DNA from: FEN-299 sp963727765 | Lineage (GTDB): Bacteria; Acidobacteriota; Vicinamibacteria; Vicinamibacterales; Fen-181 | Assembly (NCBI GenBank): GCA_963727765.1 | Contig: CAVSGZ010000010.1 | Span: forward strand, 62,001-126,000 | Direction of reading: 5' to 3' | DNA: 64,000 nt | Part shown: piece after piece, positions 24,586-33,615 of the stretch | Position numbering within the stretch: the first letter of the stretch is position 1 | Layout: each line of letters begins with the position of its first letter | Made by a program: the position numbers and the translations under genes | The notes under the pieces: model-generated | What the model was told of the DNA's origin: nothing | The model's database searches: none | The model's input: only the letters and a program-made list of their open reading frames with translations

Positions 24586-25569
24586 ATGCCATCTATGCGC
24601 CTGCGCGAGATCGAGGTTGGCTGCATCGGCGGCGGTACCGGGCTCCCGAGCCTGCTCGGCGGCCTGAAGACCAATCCCTGGCTGCGCCTCAACGCCGTCG
24701 TTACGATGTTCGACAGCGGCGGCAGCTCGGGGATGCTGCGCGACCAACTGGGCGTGCTGCCGCCAGGCGATATCCTGAAGTGCGCGCTGGCCCTCGCGCG
24801 CAACGAGGCCGAGGCGCGCCGCGTCCTGCTCTCCCGGCTGCCGACGCTCGAGCACCAGAAGCTGGCCGGCCACACCGGCGGGAACCTGCTGCTCTCGATG
24901 ATGGAGCGCCACAGCGGCGATTTCATCGCGGCCATCGACGGCCTGCGGGCGCTGCTTGGTTGTCGCGGTCGTGTCTGGCCGGCCAGCGTCGAGCAGTCGT
25001 CGATCTGCGCCGAGTTCGCCGACCTCTCCCGCACGGCGGGCGAGGTCGAAGTCGATGCGGGGCAGCGGGAGGGGAAGCAGGTCCGGCGGGTCTGGCTCGA
25101 CCCGCCGCCCTGCCTGCACGGCCGGGTGGCCGATGCCATCGGGGAGTTCGAGACCGCGATCATCGGGCCGGGGAGTTTCTTCACCAGCCTGATGCCGCCG
25201 CTGCTCGTCGGGGGGATGGCGGAGGCCCTTCGCCGCGTCGAGGGGCCGATCATCCTGGTAGCCAACCTGCTGACCGAGGGCCGCGGCATGACCGGCTTCA
25301 CGGCGGCCGACGAGGTGCGCTGGATTGGCGAGGCGATCGGCCGGCCGGTGGACGTCGTCGTGGTCAACACCGCCACGCCCGACCGAGAGACGCTGGAGCG
25401 CTACGATTCCGAGCAGAAACAGCCGCTCGAGATCGGCGAGCTGCCGGCGACGTGCGAGGTGGTCGAAGGGGCGTTCTGGGACGGGCCGATCGCCCGCCAC
25501 TCGCGGCGGCGTCTCTCCTACGCCATCTGGAGCGTCATCGCGCGGCGGCTGCTCGACGCGCGGGGCTGA
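24586..25569 (+). CDS. YvcK/CofD-like (UPF0052) protein
   Basis: The 327-residue protein carries the family's N-terminal phosphate-binding loop GGGTGLPSLLGGLK (about 15-28), followed by TMFDSGGSSGMLRDQLG and PPGDILKCALAL. A later IIGPGSFFTSLMPPLL corresponds to the GPGSxxTSxxP loop conserved in YvcK. YvcK proteins bind UDP-sugars and affect central carbon flux and cell-wall synthesis; CofD relatives transfer lactyl-phosphate to Fo. The TSLMPPLLV region fits the YvcK branch better. A second ATG at 24595 is an alternative start. It stands alone between converging and diverging neighbours. Confidence 0.8.
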   Translation: MPSMRLREIEVGCIGGGTGLPSLLGGLKTNPWLRLNAVVTMFDSGGSSGMLRDQLGVLPPGDILKCALALARNEAEARRVLLSRLPTLEHQKLAGHTGGNLLLSMMERHSGDFIAAIDGLRALLGCRGRVWPASVEQSSICAEFADLSRTAGEVEVDAGQREGKQVRRVWLDPPPCLHGRVADAIGEFETAIIGPGSFFTSLMPPLLVGGMAEALRRVEGPIILVANLLTEGRGMTGFTAADEVRWIGEAIGRPVDVVVVNTATPDRETLERYDSEQKQPLEIGELPATCEVVEGAFWDGPIARHSRRRLSYAIWSVIARRLLDARG

Positions 25570-25586
25570 GCAGGGACGAGGGGCGC

Positions 25587-26306
25587 CTACGCCACCCACG
25601 CGCGGACCGTGTCCGCGAGCTCGAGGAGGCTCCTCAGCACGACGCAGCGCGATCCGAGGCCGGACGGCAGCTTCTCCTCCTCGTGCGCCCAGCTCAGCGC
25701 GGCTGGCACGTGCACGGCCGAACCGCCCAGGCCGAGCACCGGAACAACGTCCGAGCGCGGCGAGTTGCCGACCATGAGGAACCGGCCGGGCTCGACGCCG
25801 AGGCGAGAGAGGATCCCGCGGTAGACGTCCGGCGTCTTGTGGCTCACGACCTCGACGTGACGGAAATGCCGCGCCAACCCCGAGCGTTCGAGCTTGCTGC
25901 GCTGGTGCAACAGATCGCCCTTGGTGATCAGGGCGAGCGGATATTCGCCCGAGAGCGCCTCCAACGCCTCCCGCGCTCCCTCGAAAAGTTCGACGTCCGA
26001 GGCCAGCATCGCCTTGGCGACCTCCAACAACTCGGCGATGTCGCGGCCGGCGATCCGCCCGTCGGTCAGCCGGATGGCGGTCTCGATGAGCGACAGCACG
26101 AAGCTGCTGACGCCGTAGCCGTAGTACTGGATGTTCTGGAGTTCCGTCCGGTTGATGGCGTCGGTGAGATCCTCCTGCTCGAGGGCGACGCCACTGCGCG
26201 CGAGCATCTGCCCGAAGCGACCCCGCGCCTCGACGTAGTCGCGCTCGTTGTGCCACAACGTGTCGTCGCCGTCGATCCCGATGAGGTCGAAACGCCGCTC
26301 ACCCAT
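25587..26306 (-). CDS. HAD-superfamily hydrolase
   Basis: A 239-residue haloacid-dehalogenase-like phosphatase. Motif I is GIDGDDTLW (the nucleophile Asp is in DGDDT), motif II LALITKGD, a motif III Lys lies in VVSHKTPDVY, and motif IV is MVGNSPRSDVVP. A helical cap is inserted after motif I (about 20-95). The substrate is probably a small phosphorylated metabolite but cannot be named. It converges with the YvcK-like gene, with 17 bases between stops. Confidence 0.88.
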   Translation of the reverse strand: MGERRFDLIGIDGDDTLWHNERDYVEARGRFGQMLARSGVALEQEDLTDAINRTELQNIQYYGYGVSSFVLSLIETAIRLTDGRIAGRDIAELLEVAKAMLASDVELFEGAREALEALSGEYPLALITKGDLLHQRSKLERSGLARHFRHVEVVSHKTPDVYRGILSRLGVEPGRFLMVGNSPRSDVVPVLGLGGSAVHVPAALSWAHEEEKLPSGLGSRCVVLRSLLELADTVRAWVA

Positions 26307-26348
26307 GGCAGTTAGTGTACTGCGCCAGGGAAGGCCTCGTGTCAGGCG

Positions 26349-28187
26349 TCACTCGAGCGCGAGCAGGACGTCCCCCCGGTTGACATTGTCGCCCACCTCG
26401 AACGCCAGGCTGGCCACCTTGCCGTCGCGCGGTGCGGGCAGCGCGTTCTGCATCTTCATCGCTTCGATGAGGACCACCGGGTCACCCGCCTTCACGACGT
26501 CCCCGACGGCCACCATGTAGCGGAGCACCAGGCCAGGCATCGGCGCCCGAATCACCGAATCCGAGTCCACCGGTTCGACCGCAGCCTCGGTGGGCGCCGC
26601 GCCGGCTTCTGCGCCTGCCGCGTCCGGCTCGACTTCGACGCGGAACACCTCGGTGCCCACTTTCACCGTGAAGTGCCGGGGCGCCGGTGCACCTGAAGTG
26701 GCTGAATCCGCTGTGCCCGCCGAGCCGGCCTCCACCAGCTTCCCCTTGCGCGCCCTGGCGACCATCTCCTCCTCGCGCTTCACGTCCTCCAGCGTCCGCG
26801 GCCTGGTTTCGGGCGGCGGCGTCTCGACGCCGTATTTCCACTTGAGGAAGCGCAAACCGGTGGTGGGGTAGAGCGCGTAGCACAGCACGTCGCCGATGTC
26901 CCGCGCGAGGCCCTTGGTTTCGGCCTCGGCCTTCTCGAGTTCCGGCGGCAGCAGGTCGGCCGCGCGGCCAGTGAATGGCTCGGCGCCGCGCTCGTAGCCC
27001 GCCAGCGCGAGCTTTCTGACCTCAGGATCGACGGAAGCCGGCGGCTGGCCGTAGAGGCCGTAGCAGTAGTCCTTCACCTCGTTCGAGATCATCTTGTAGC
27101 GGCCGAACAGCACGTTGAGCACCGCCTGGGTGCCGACGATCTGGCTGGTCGGCGTCACGAGCGGCGGATAGCCCAGCTCGCGGCGCGTCCTCGGAAGCTC
27201 CTCGTAGACCTCCGCCAGCCGGTCGAGCGCGCCGGCCTGGCGAAGCTGCGCGACCATGTTGCTGAACATCCCGCCGGGGATCTGGTGCGTGAGCACGCCG
27301 GTGTCGATGCCTGACAGCTTGGTGTCGTCGAGGAACTCGCGGTACTTCGGAGCGATCCGCTCGAAGTGCTCGCCGAGCTCGAGCAGGAGGGCGATGTCGA
27401 GGCCGGTGTCGCGCGGGCGGCCGGCGAGCGCCGCGACGATTGGCTCGACGGCGGCGTGCGACGTGCGCAGCGCGAACGGCGCCAGGCAGGTGTCGATGAT
27501 GTCCGCGCCGGCGTCGATCGCCCGCAGCAGCGTCATGTAGGCCATCCCGCTCGTGAAGTGCGTGTGCAGCACAACCGGGATCGACAGCTCCTTCTTCAGC
27601 CGTCCGACCAGCGCCGCCGCGTCGTCTGGCGCGAGCAGGCCGGCCATGTCCTTGATGCACAGGCTGTCGGCGCCCATGCGCTCGAGCGAGCGCGCCTTGG
27701 CGACGAAGTAGTCGAGCGTGAACACCGGCCCGCCAAGCGACCGCTCGGTCACCGAGTAGCTGATGGCTCCCTGGACGTGCTTGCCGGCCTTCTTGATCGC
27801 CTTGAACGCGGTCACGAAGTTGCGCTCGTCGTTGAGGGCGTCGAAGACGCGGAAGACGTCGATGCCGCACTCGGCAGCATGGGCCACGAACGCCTCGACG
27901 ACGTCGTCGGCGTAGTTGCGGTAGCCGACGAGATTCTGGCCGCGGAGCAGCATCTGCAGCCGGACGTCCGGCATCAGGCGCTTGAAAATGCGGACGCGCT
28001 CCCACGGATCCTCGTTGAGGAAGCGCGTCATCACGTCGAAGGTGGCGCCGCCCCAGACCTCCATCGACCAGAAGCCGGCCGTGTTCATCTTCGGGGCGAT
28101 GGCGGCCAGGTCGTCGGTCCTGACGCGCGTGGCGAGCAGCGACTGGTGGCCGTCGCGGAAAGTGAGGTCGGTGATGAGCAGGCGCAT
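26349..28187 (-). CDS. biotin-dependent carboxylase/decarboxylase subunit (pyruvate carboxylase subunit B / oxaloacetate decarboxylase alpha type)
   Basis: The 612-residue protein has a DRE-TIM carboxyltransferase barrel (ITDLTFRDGHQSLLATRVRT near 5-24; TRSFDVFRVFDALND region; VVLHTHFTSGMAY), a conserved carboxylase domain (to about 470), an Ala/Pro/Glu-rich linker, and a C-terminal biotinyl domain with EAMKMQN. The Lys there is the biotin site. It could be the pyruvate-binding subunit of a two-part pyruvate carboxylase or the alpha subunit of a sodium-pumping oxaloacetate decarboxylase. No beta/gamma membrane subunits or biotin carboxylase are adjacent, so the two cannot be separated here. 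Confidence 0.9.
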   Translation of the reverse strand: MRLLITDLTFRDGHQSLLATRVRTDDLAAIAPKMNTAGFWSMEVWGGATFDVMTRFLNEDPWERVRIFKRLMPDVRLQMLLRGQNLVGYRNYADDVVEAFVAHAAECGIDVFRVFDALNDERNFVTAFKAIKKAGKHVQGAISYSVTERSLGGPVFTLDYFVAKARSLERMGADSLCIKDMAGLLAPDDAAALVGRLKKELSIPVVLHTHFTSGMAYMTLLRAIDAGADIIDTCLAPFALRTSHAAVEPIVAALAGRPRDTGLDIALLLELGEHFERIAPKYREFLDDTKLSGIDTGVLTHQIPGGMFSNMVAQLRQAGALDRLAEVYEELPRTRRELGYPPLVTPTSQIVGTQAVLNVLFGRYKMISNEVKDYCYGLYGQPPASVDPEVRKLALAGYERGAEPFTGRAADLLPPELEKAEAETKGLARDIGDVLCYALYPTTGLRFLKWKYGVETPPPETRPRTLEDVKREEEMVARARKGKLVEAGSAGTADSATSGAPAPRHFTVKVGTEVFRVEVEPDAAGAEAGAAPTEAAVEPVDSDSVIRAPMPGLVLRYMVAVGDVVKAGDPVVLIEAMKMQNALPAPRDGKVASLAFEVGDNVNRGDVLLALE

Positions 28188-28235
28188 GTCGAGGAGGATA
28201 CCATTGGGAGCCGACCGTGGGTATCATCTGACGAC

Positions 28236-29477
28236 ATGACGACCGACCGACCGCTCGCCTGGTACCGTGACGCGCCGCCGGAAGCCCGGCGGGCGCTCGG
28301 CGCCGCCTGCCTGGGCTGGATGCTCGACTCGTTCGACGTCAACCTCTACGCCCTGGTGCTCGCGGCGGTGATGGCCGACCTCGGGTTCGCCAAGTCGATG
28401 GCCGGGCTGATCGGATCCTTCACGCTCGTGGCCGCCGCCGTCGGCGGAATCCTGTTCGGCTTGGCCGCTGACCGGTTCGGCCGGACACGTGCGCTCATCG
28501 GCAGCATCCTCATCTACTCGGTGTTCACGGGCGCGTGCGGCTTCGCGCAGTCCGCCGGGCAGCTCCTCGTGTTCCGCGCGCTGCTCGGGATCGGCATGGG
28601 AGGGGAGTGGGCGAGTGGTGCGGCGCTCGTCTCGGAGACCTGGCCGGCCGAGCACCGCGGCAAGGCACTGGGGATCGTCCAGAGCTCGTGGGCGGTCGGC
28701 TACGCGGCCGCGGCCATCGTCACGCAACTGGTGCTGCCGCACTGGGGCTGGCGCGCCGTTTTCTTCGTGGGCGTGCTGCCGGCTCTGGCGACCGCGTGGG
28801 TGCTGAAGCGGGTGGAGGAGCCTCACGTCTGGCAGGCGGCGCGGGCGCGGGGCGAGATGCGGAAGCCGTCGGGCGCTCTGGCCGACCTGTTCAAGGGGCC
28901 GATGCTGCGGCTCACCGTCTTCGTCACGCTGATGAACGCGTGCACGCTCTACGGCTACTGGGCGTTCACGCAGTGGGTGCCCGCGTACCTCGAACTGTCG
29001 CCGGCCCGCGGCGGCCTCGGGCTCGGCTCGTACAAGACGCTGCTGCTCGTCGCGATGAACGTCGGGATGTGGTTCGGCTACGTCACCTTCGGCCTGGTGA
29101 GCGACCGCGTCGGGCGCAAGCGCACCTACGTCACCTACGTGCTGGCCGCTGCCTTCTTCGTGATGGCGTACGCCTCGCTGCGCTCGCCGTGGGCGCTGCT
29201 CATGCTGGGGCCGTTTGTCGGGTTCTTCGGCGCTGGCTACTTCAGCGGGTTCGGGGCCGTCACGGCCGAGATCTACCCGACGAAGATCCGCGCGACCGCG
29301 CAGGGGTTCACCTACAACCTCGGGCGGATCGCCAGCGCGACGGCGCCGTGGACGGCGGGATCGCTGGCGGACTCGCACGGCTTCGGCGCCGCGTTCGCCA
29401 CGGCGTCGGCTGCGTTCGTGTTGGCCGCGGTGGCCTGGATCTGGATCCCGGAGACCAAGGGGCGGGTGATCGAGTAG
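28236..29477 (+). CDS. MFS transporter (sugar/organic-acid carrier type)
   Basis: A 413-residue major facilitator with twelve predicted helices. The N-half has the motif LFGLAADRFGRTRAL, and the C-half has GLVSDRVGRKRTY and the signature PTKIRATAQGFTYNLGR. The fourth-to-fifth helix region RALLGIGMGGEWASGAALVSETWP is characteristic of aromatic-acid/dicarboxylate or sialate-type symporters. The substrate is unknown. It diverges from the biotin-dependent carboxylase gene with 48 bases between starts, which could link it to carboxylic-acid uptake (inference). Confidence 0.9.
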   Translation: MTTDRPLAWYRDAPPEARRALGAACLGWMLDSFDVNLYALVLAAVMADLGFAKSMAGLIGSFTLVAAAVGGILFGLAADRFGRTRALIGSILIYSVFTGACGFAQSAGQLLVFRALLGIGMGGEWASGAALVSETWPAEHRGKALGIVQSSWAVGYAAAAIVTQLVLPHWGWRAVFFVGVLPALATAWVLKRVEEPHVWQAARARGEMRKPSGALADLFKGPMLRLTVFVTLMNACTLYGYWAFTQWVPAYLELSPARGGLGLGSYKTLLLVAMNVGMWFGYVTFGLVSDRVGRKRTYVTYVLAAAFFVMAYASLRSPWALLMLGPFVGFFGAGYFSGFGAVTAEIYPTKIRATAQGFTYNLGRIASATAPWTAGSLADSHGFGAAFATASAAFVLAAVAWIWIPETKGRVIE

Positions 29478-29592
29478 CGGGCGCTGGGTCTGGTGAGATT
29501 CGCGCCGGCCGATAGCCGAGAACCGGCGATCGTCCACGACTGCCACCAAACTGGCCAAATACAGGGCCGCAAGTCGAGTAGCAGCGGACCGG

Positions 29593-29790
29593 TCAGTCTT
29601 GCAGCCACTCGGGCGGCGGCTGCGGGCCGAGACGAATCCCTGCGATATCCGGATCTTCACCGCCGGCCGCGACGTCGGGCGTGGCCGCACGGCGTGTGCT
29701 GGCCTCGGCACGGCGAGCCTGCTTCTCCTGCTGCTTGGTCCGCTTGGCCTTCTCTCGCTCGCGCTTGACGATGCTGGGTTTCGGTTTCAT
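29593..29790 (-). CDS. small highly basic protein of unknown function
   Basis: A 65-residue protein starting MKPKPSIVKREREKAKRTKQ. The first 35 residues are almost wholly Lys/Arg/Glu/Gln and should form a charged helix, and the tail is Pro-rich, ending PEWLQD. Similar short KR-rich proteins occur widely in bacterial genomes without an assigned role; RNA or ribosome association is possible but unproven. It stands alone between the MFS gene and the CocE-type hydrolase. Confidence 0.6.
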   Translation of the reverse strand: MKPKPSIVKREREKAKRTKQQEKQARRAEASTRRAATPDVAAGGEDPDIAGIRLGPQPPPEWLQD

Positions 29791-29943
29791 GGTCGACTCC
29801 CGCTGGCGGGCGTGCCACGAGCACGCGTCTCCACGCCTCGCGCACCTGCGCCTCCGCCTGATGTCGGTCAGGTGTCCAGCTATTGTATCTGAGTGGGATG
29901 GGCGGCGACCAGCCGTTCGGCCGCGAGGGCGGGTTCGCGCCGC

Positions 29944-31917
29944 TCATCTCCCGAGAATGCCCACCACCACGCCGGACGGCTCCGCCTTGTCGTGGTAGAC
30001 GCGTTCGGTGGCTTTCTTGAAGTCGGACGCCTTCGCGTTCGGGGTGTCGACGAACGTCTGCGGGTTCAGGTCGGCCAGCGGAAACCAGGAGCTGTGCACC
30101 TGCACCATGATTCGGTGCCCGCGCCGGAAGGTATGGAGCACGTCCGGCATGTCGAAGTTCACGACTTCGACCTTGCCGGGCGTCATCGCCTCCGGCTTCT
30201 CCCAACTGTTGCGGAATTTCGCCCGGATCGGCTCGCCGCGGACCAGCTGCTGGTAGCCGGCCATCCGTTCGGTCGGCAGCGGAACATCCGTCGGACGCGT
30301 CCCGTTCGGCGCCGCCTCCGGTTCCGGGTAGTCGTTCGGGTAGACGTCGATCAGCTTCACCACGAAATCCGAGTCCGTGCCCGAGGTCGAGACGCGCAGC
30401 TTCGGCGAGACCGGTCCCGCCACCGTCACGTCTTCCTCCAGCGGGTCGGTCTGGTACACCAGCACGTCGGGACGACGCGTGTAGTAGCGCTGGTCGGCGA
30501 CCATGTACTCCTGCTCGGTGCGGCCCACGTCGGTGTACGGGATGAAGGGAACCGGGTGCGCCGGGTCGCTCACGTATTCGTCAAACGACGGCTGGGCGTC
30601 GGCCGGCGGGTCGAACGACAGCTTCCCGTTCGCGTGGAGGTAGAGTTCCCGCTGCTCGGTCCGCTTCGGCGGCCACTCCGCGAACTGCCGCCACACGTTG
30701 GTGCCGGTCTCGAACATGTAGGCTTCCGGCAGCTTCGCGTCGCCGTTGCCTTTCAGGTACTGCTCGAAGAACGGGAAGATGATCTGCTCGCGCCAGAACT
30801 CGCCCGTCTTCGATCCGAACTGCACGCGGCCCAGCCTGGAGCCGTCCCAGCGCGACCATCCGCCGTGCACCCAGGGCCCCACGACGATCGCGTTGAAGAT
30901 CCCGGGGCTCTGCTGCTCGATCGCGTGGTAGGTCTTGAAGGGTCCGCTCAGGTCCTCCGCGTCGTACCACCCGCCCACGGTCAGCACGGCGCACTTCACG
31001 CCGTGCATGTGCCGCGAGAGATCGCGCGCCTGCCAGTACGCGTCGTAGGTCGAATGACGGGCCTGGTCGAGGTAGAGCCAGTTGGGTTCCTTGAACAGCG
31101 TCTCCAGCTTCGAGAGCGGCACCGCGTTCTTCAGGAAGAACTCGTACCCGTCCGTCGTCCCGTAGTCGAACGGCGGCGTCGACGTCCTCGGCGGGACGCT
31201 CGGTTCGCCGCCGGCGCTCTTGCACGGCGGCATGCTGCAGGGCACCGGGTCGCGCGGCCGGAACGACATGTAGAAACCGAAGTTGGCGCCCACTTGGAAG
31301 GCGCCGCCGTGGTAGCCGTCGTCGGTGAAGAACAGATCGGTCATCGGCGCCTCGGGCGACGCGGCCTTGATGGCCGGGTGCGAGTCGATGATGCTGGCCG
31401 AGGTGAAGAACCCCGGGTACGAGATCCCCCAGATGCCGACCCTGCCGTTGTTGTTCGGCACGTTCTTCAGCAGCCACTCCACCGTGTCGTAGGTGTCGGT
31501 GCTCTCGTCGACATCTTGGTTGCCCTGCGGATGGTCGATGTGCGGGCGCATCTCCACGAACGCGCCCTCCGACATGGAGCGCCCGCGGACGTCCTGGAAG
31601 ACGAAGATGTAGCCGGCGCGATCGAATGTCACCGACGGCCCGAGCTGCGGGCGGTAGTTGTCCTCGCCGTAGGGCGCCACCGTGTAGGGCGTGCGCGTCA
31701 TGAGGAACGGATAGGTGCGCGAGGTGTCCTTGGGCACGTAGATCGAGGTGAACAGCCGCTTGCCGTCGCGCATCGGGATGCGCGCCTCGTACTTGGTGTA
31801 ATGCGCGCGCACGTCGAACTCCGGTCGTGGCGTGTCACGGTTCTGGGCCACCAGCCTCGCCCCGAGGACCGCCGCCACGACCATCACTCCGCACACCGCC
31901 CAACGTCGTCCGTTCAT
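29944..31917 (-). CDS. secreted CocE/NonD-type hydrolase (X-Pro dipeptidyl-peptidase S15-like)
   Basis: The 657-residue protein has a signal peptide (VCGVMVVAAVLGARLVAQ). The alpha/beta-hydrolase domain has the nucleophile motif GIWGISYPGF, an Asp/His region (VGGWYDAEDLSG; VVGPWVHGGWSRW), and a C-terminal jelly-roll domain (about 430-657: DPLEEDVTVAGPVSPKLRVS, MVQVHSSWFPLADLN). Family members cleave acyl-ester or amide bonds, including X-Pro peptides and glutaryl or cocaine esters. Given the neighbouring peptidases, a role in extracytoplasmic peptide degradation is plausible. The in-frame sequence upstream of ATG 31917 lacks family similarity, so that start is preferred. Confidence 0.9.
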   Translation of the reverse strand: MNGRRWAVCGVMVVAAVLGARLVAQNRDTPRPEFDVRAHYTKYEARIPMRDGKRLFTSIYVPKDTSRTYPFLMTRTPYTVAPYGEDNYRPQLGPSVTFDRAGYIFVFQDVRGRSMSEGAFVEMRPHIDHPQGNQDVDESTDTYDTVEWLLKNVPNNNGRVGIWGISYPGFFTSASIIDSHPAIKAASPEAPMTDLFFTDDGYHGGAFQVGANFGFYMSFRPRDPVPCSMPPCKSAGGEPSVPPRTSTPPFDYGTTDGYEFFLKNAVPLSKLETLFKEPNWLYLDQARHSTYDAYWQARDLSRHMHGVKCAVLTVGGWYDAEDLSGPFKTYHAIEQQSPGIFNAIVVGPWVHGGWSRWDGSRLGRVQFGSKTGEFWREQIIFPFFEQYLKGNGDAKLPEAYMFETGTNVWRQFAEWPPKRTEQRELYLHANGKLSFDPPADAQPSFDEYVSDPAHPVPFIPYTDVGRTEQEYMVADQRYYTRRPDVLVYQTDPLEEDVTVAGPVSPKLRVSTSGTDSDFVVKLIDVYPNDYPEPEAAPNGTRPTDVPLPTERMAGYQQLVRGEPIRAKFRNSWEKPEAMTPGKVEVVNFDMPDVLHTFRRGHRIMVQVHSSWFPLADLNPQTFVDTPNAKASDFKKATERVYHDKAEPSGVVVGILGR

Positions 31918-32040
31918 GCGACACCCCTGAAGATGGAGACCGGCGTGCTCCGCGCCCGGTTCGGCACCCGGAGCCCGACTGGCGACTCCCGCGTTGTGAG
32001 GGGATTGTGCCACAGACCGACGGTCTGCCGCCTGGTGGCG

Positions 32041-33576
32041 CTAGGCCCCCGTCCGCTCGCGCTCCTGCACCATGTCGCGCACGATCTCGGTGATGCGCCG
32101 GAAGTCGAGCTTGCCGCTCGTCATCTTGGGCAGATCGGGCACCACGACGAACTGCTTGGGCAGCGCGATGTGGGGGAGCGATTCGGCCATCTGTGTCATG
32201 ATGGCCCGCTCCTCGACCTGGCACGTCACGGCGGCGACGATGCGCGCGCCGCGAAGCGCGTCGGGCACCTCGACGACGCAGCACTCGCAGTCGGTGGGCA
32301 GGAGCCGCTCGAGAGTGTCCTCGACCTTCACGAGCGACACCATCTCGCCTCCCACCTTCAGGAACCGGCGCAGCCGGCCCACGTGCCACAAATACCCGTC
32401 GTCGTCCATGTAGCCCATGTCGCCGGTGTCGTACCAGCCGTGGCGCAGGTGAAGCGAACTGGCTTCGAAGTCGTCGAAGTAGCCCTTCATCACGTTCGGG
32501 CCCTGGACCAGCACCTTGCCGATTTCGTTGACCGCGCACGCCTCGCCCGTGTCGTAGCGCTCGAGCCGGACCTGCACGCCAGGGATCGCCTTACCGACCG
32601 AGCCGGGCCGGTTGTGCTGCGGCGTGTTGACCGACACCACCGGGCTCGTCTCGGTCGTCCCGTAGCCCTCGTAGAGGATGATGCGGTGCTTGTCCCACCA
32701 TCCACGGCGCAGCGAGTCCGGGCACTTGTCCGCGCCGGTGATCATCAAGCGAACGGTCTTGAAGTCGCCCGGCTCCGATTTCTGCAGGTAGCCGTGGAGG
32801 AAGGCCGGCGTGCCCACCATCACCGTCACGCTCTCCTCCCGGACGGCGGAGCAGATCGACCGGAACTCGAGCGGGTTCGGGCAGGTGACAATCGTCATCC
32901 CGCGCTCGAGCGGGAGCCAGCAGTCCACCGTGAGGCCGAAGACGTGGAACAGCGGGAGGTTGGCGAGCAGGATGTCCTGCGGGCCGAAGTCGAGAATCTC
33001 CCCGAACGCCTTCAGGTTCGAGTGGATGTTGGCGTGCGTGAGCGGGACCGCCTTGGGTTCCTTCTCGCTGCCGCTCGTAAACAGGATGACCGCGTTCTCC
33101 TCGTCGTCGCCCCGCGGGAGGCGGTCGATGATCCGGTCGGCCGACAGGGAGGCCCGAAACGCTCCGCGGATCTTGTCCAGCGCCGACGCGCTGCGCGCCA
33201 TGTCTTCGAGACAGATCATCCCGTCGACCATGGGGCACTTGATCCGCTCGAGCAGGGCATGGGAGGTCAGGATCGTCCTGAACGCAAGGCGGCGCTGCGC
33301 CTCTCGGCAGTTCTCCTCGGCGCCGGTGGAGTAGTTGATCATCACCGGCGTCCGGCCGCTGACAAGGACGGCGAGGATCGCGTAGATGCAGCCGGCGCTG
33401 GTCGGCACCATGATGCCGACAAACCCCTCGTCGGACGACTTCAGCTTGTCGGCCAGGATCAAGGCCCGCAGCAGCACGTCCTTGTAGGTGACGCGCTGGT
33501 TGGTGGCGCGGTCGATGATCGCGGTCTTCTTCTCGTATCGCTTCGCCGTGCGGATGAAACACTCGTGGAGGCGCAC
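32041..33576 (-). CDS. AMP-binding (acyl-CoA/acyl-ACP synthetase) family enzyme
   Basis: A 511-residue ANL-superfamily adenylate-forming enzyme. It has the core P-loop LFTSGSEKEPKAVPLTH, YEGYGTTETSPVVSVN, the hinge WYDTGDMGYMDDDGYLWHVG with the Arg in GRLRRFLKVGGEMVS, and the C-terminal lysine in LPKMTSGKLDFRRI. The layout, with a short N-terminal region and no transmembrane part, resembles the acyl-ACP synthetase half of Aas proteins. The substrate is probably a fatty acid, but this is not proven. It follows pxpC after a 36-base gap containing a REP-like hairpin, so it may be transcribed with pxpABC or separately. Confidence 0.85.
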   Translation of the reverse strand: MRLHECFIRTAKRYEKKTAIIDRATNQRVTYKDVLLRALILADKLKSSDEGFVGIMVPTSAGCIYAILAVLVSGRTPVMINYSTGAEENCREAQRRLAFRTILTSHALLERIKCPMVDGMICLEDMARSASALDKIRGAFRASLSADRIIDRLPRGDDEENAVILFTSGSEKEPKAVPLTHANIHSNLKAFGEILDFGPQDILLANLPLFHVFGLTVDCWLPLERGMTIVTCPNPLEFRSICSAVREESVTVMVGTPAFLHGYLQKSEPGDFKTVRLMITGADKCPDSLRRGWWDKHRIILYEGYGTTETSPVVSVNTPQHNRPGSVGKAIPGVQVRLERYDTGEACAVNEIGKVLVQGPNVMKGYFDDFEASSLHLRHGWYDTGDMGYMDDDGYLWHVGRLRRFLKVGGEMVSLVKVEDTLERLLPTDCECCVVEVPDALRGARIVAAVTCQVEERAIMTQMAESLPHIALPKQFVVVPDLPKMTSGKLDFRRITEIVRDMVQERERTGA

Positions 33577-33596
33577 GTGGATCCTTTCGATTTGCC

Positions 33597-33615
33597 GGCG
33601 GGAAGGCCCGCCCTA
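33597..33615. repeat. REP-like hairpin directly after pxpC
   Basis: GGCGGG-AAGG-CCCGCC (33597-33612). On the minus strand the sequence begins TAGGGCGGG, so the TAG stop of pxpC is the first triplet of the element. The same opening TAGGGCGGG occurs in the hypF-hypC element near 19597. A transcription-terminator role is possible; no T-run follows. Confidence 0.55.

Noticed and set aside
33597..33612. Rho-independent terminator after pxpC
   Set aside because: The hairpin is not followed by a T-run, and it matches the REP-like family seen at 19596-19680.
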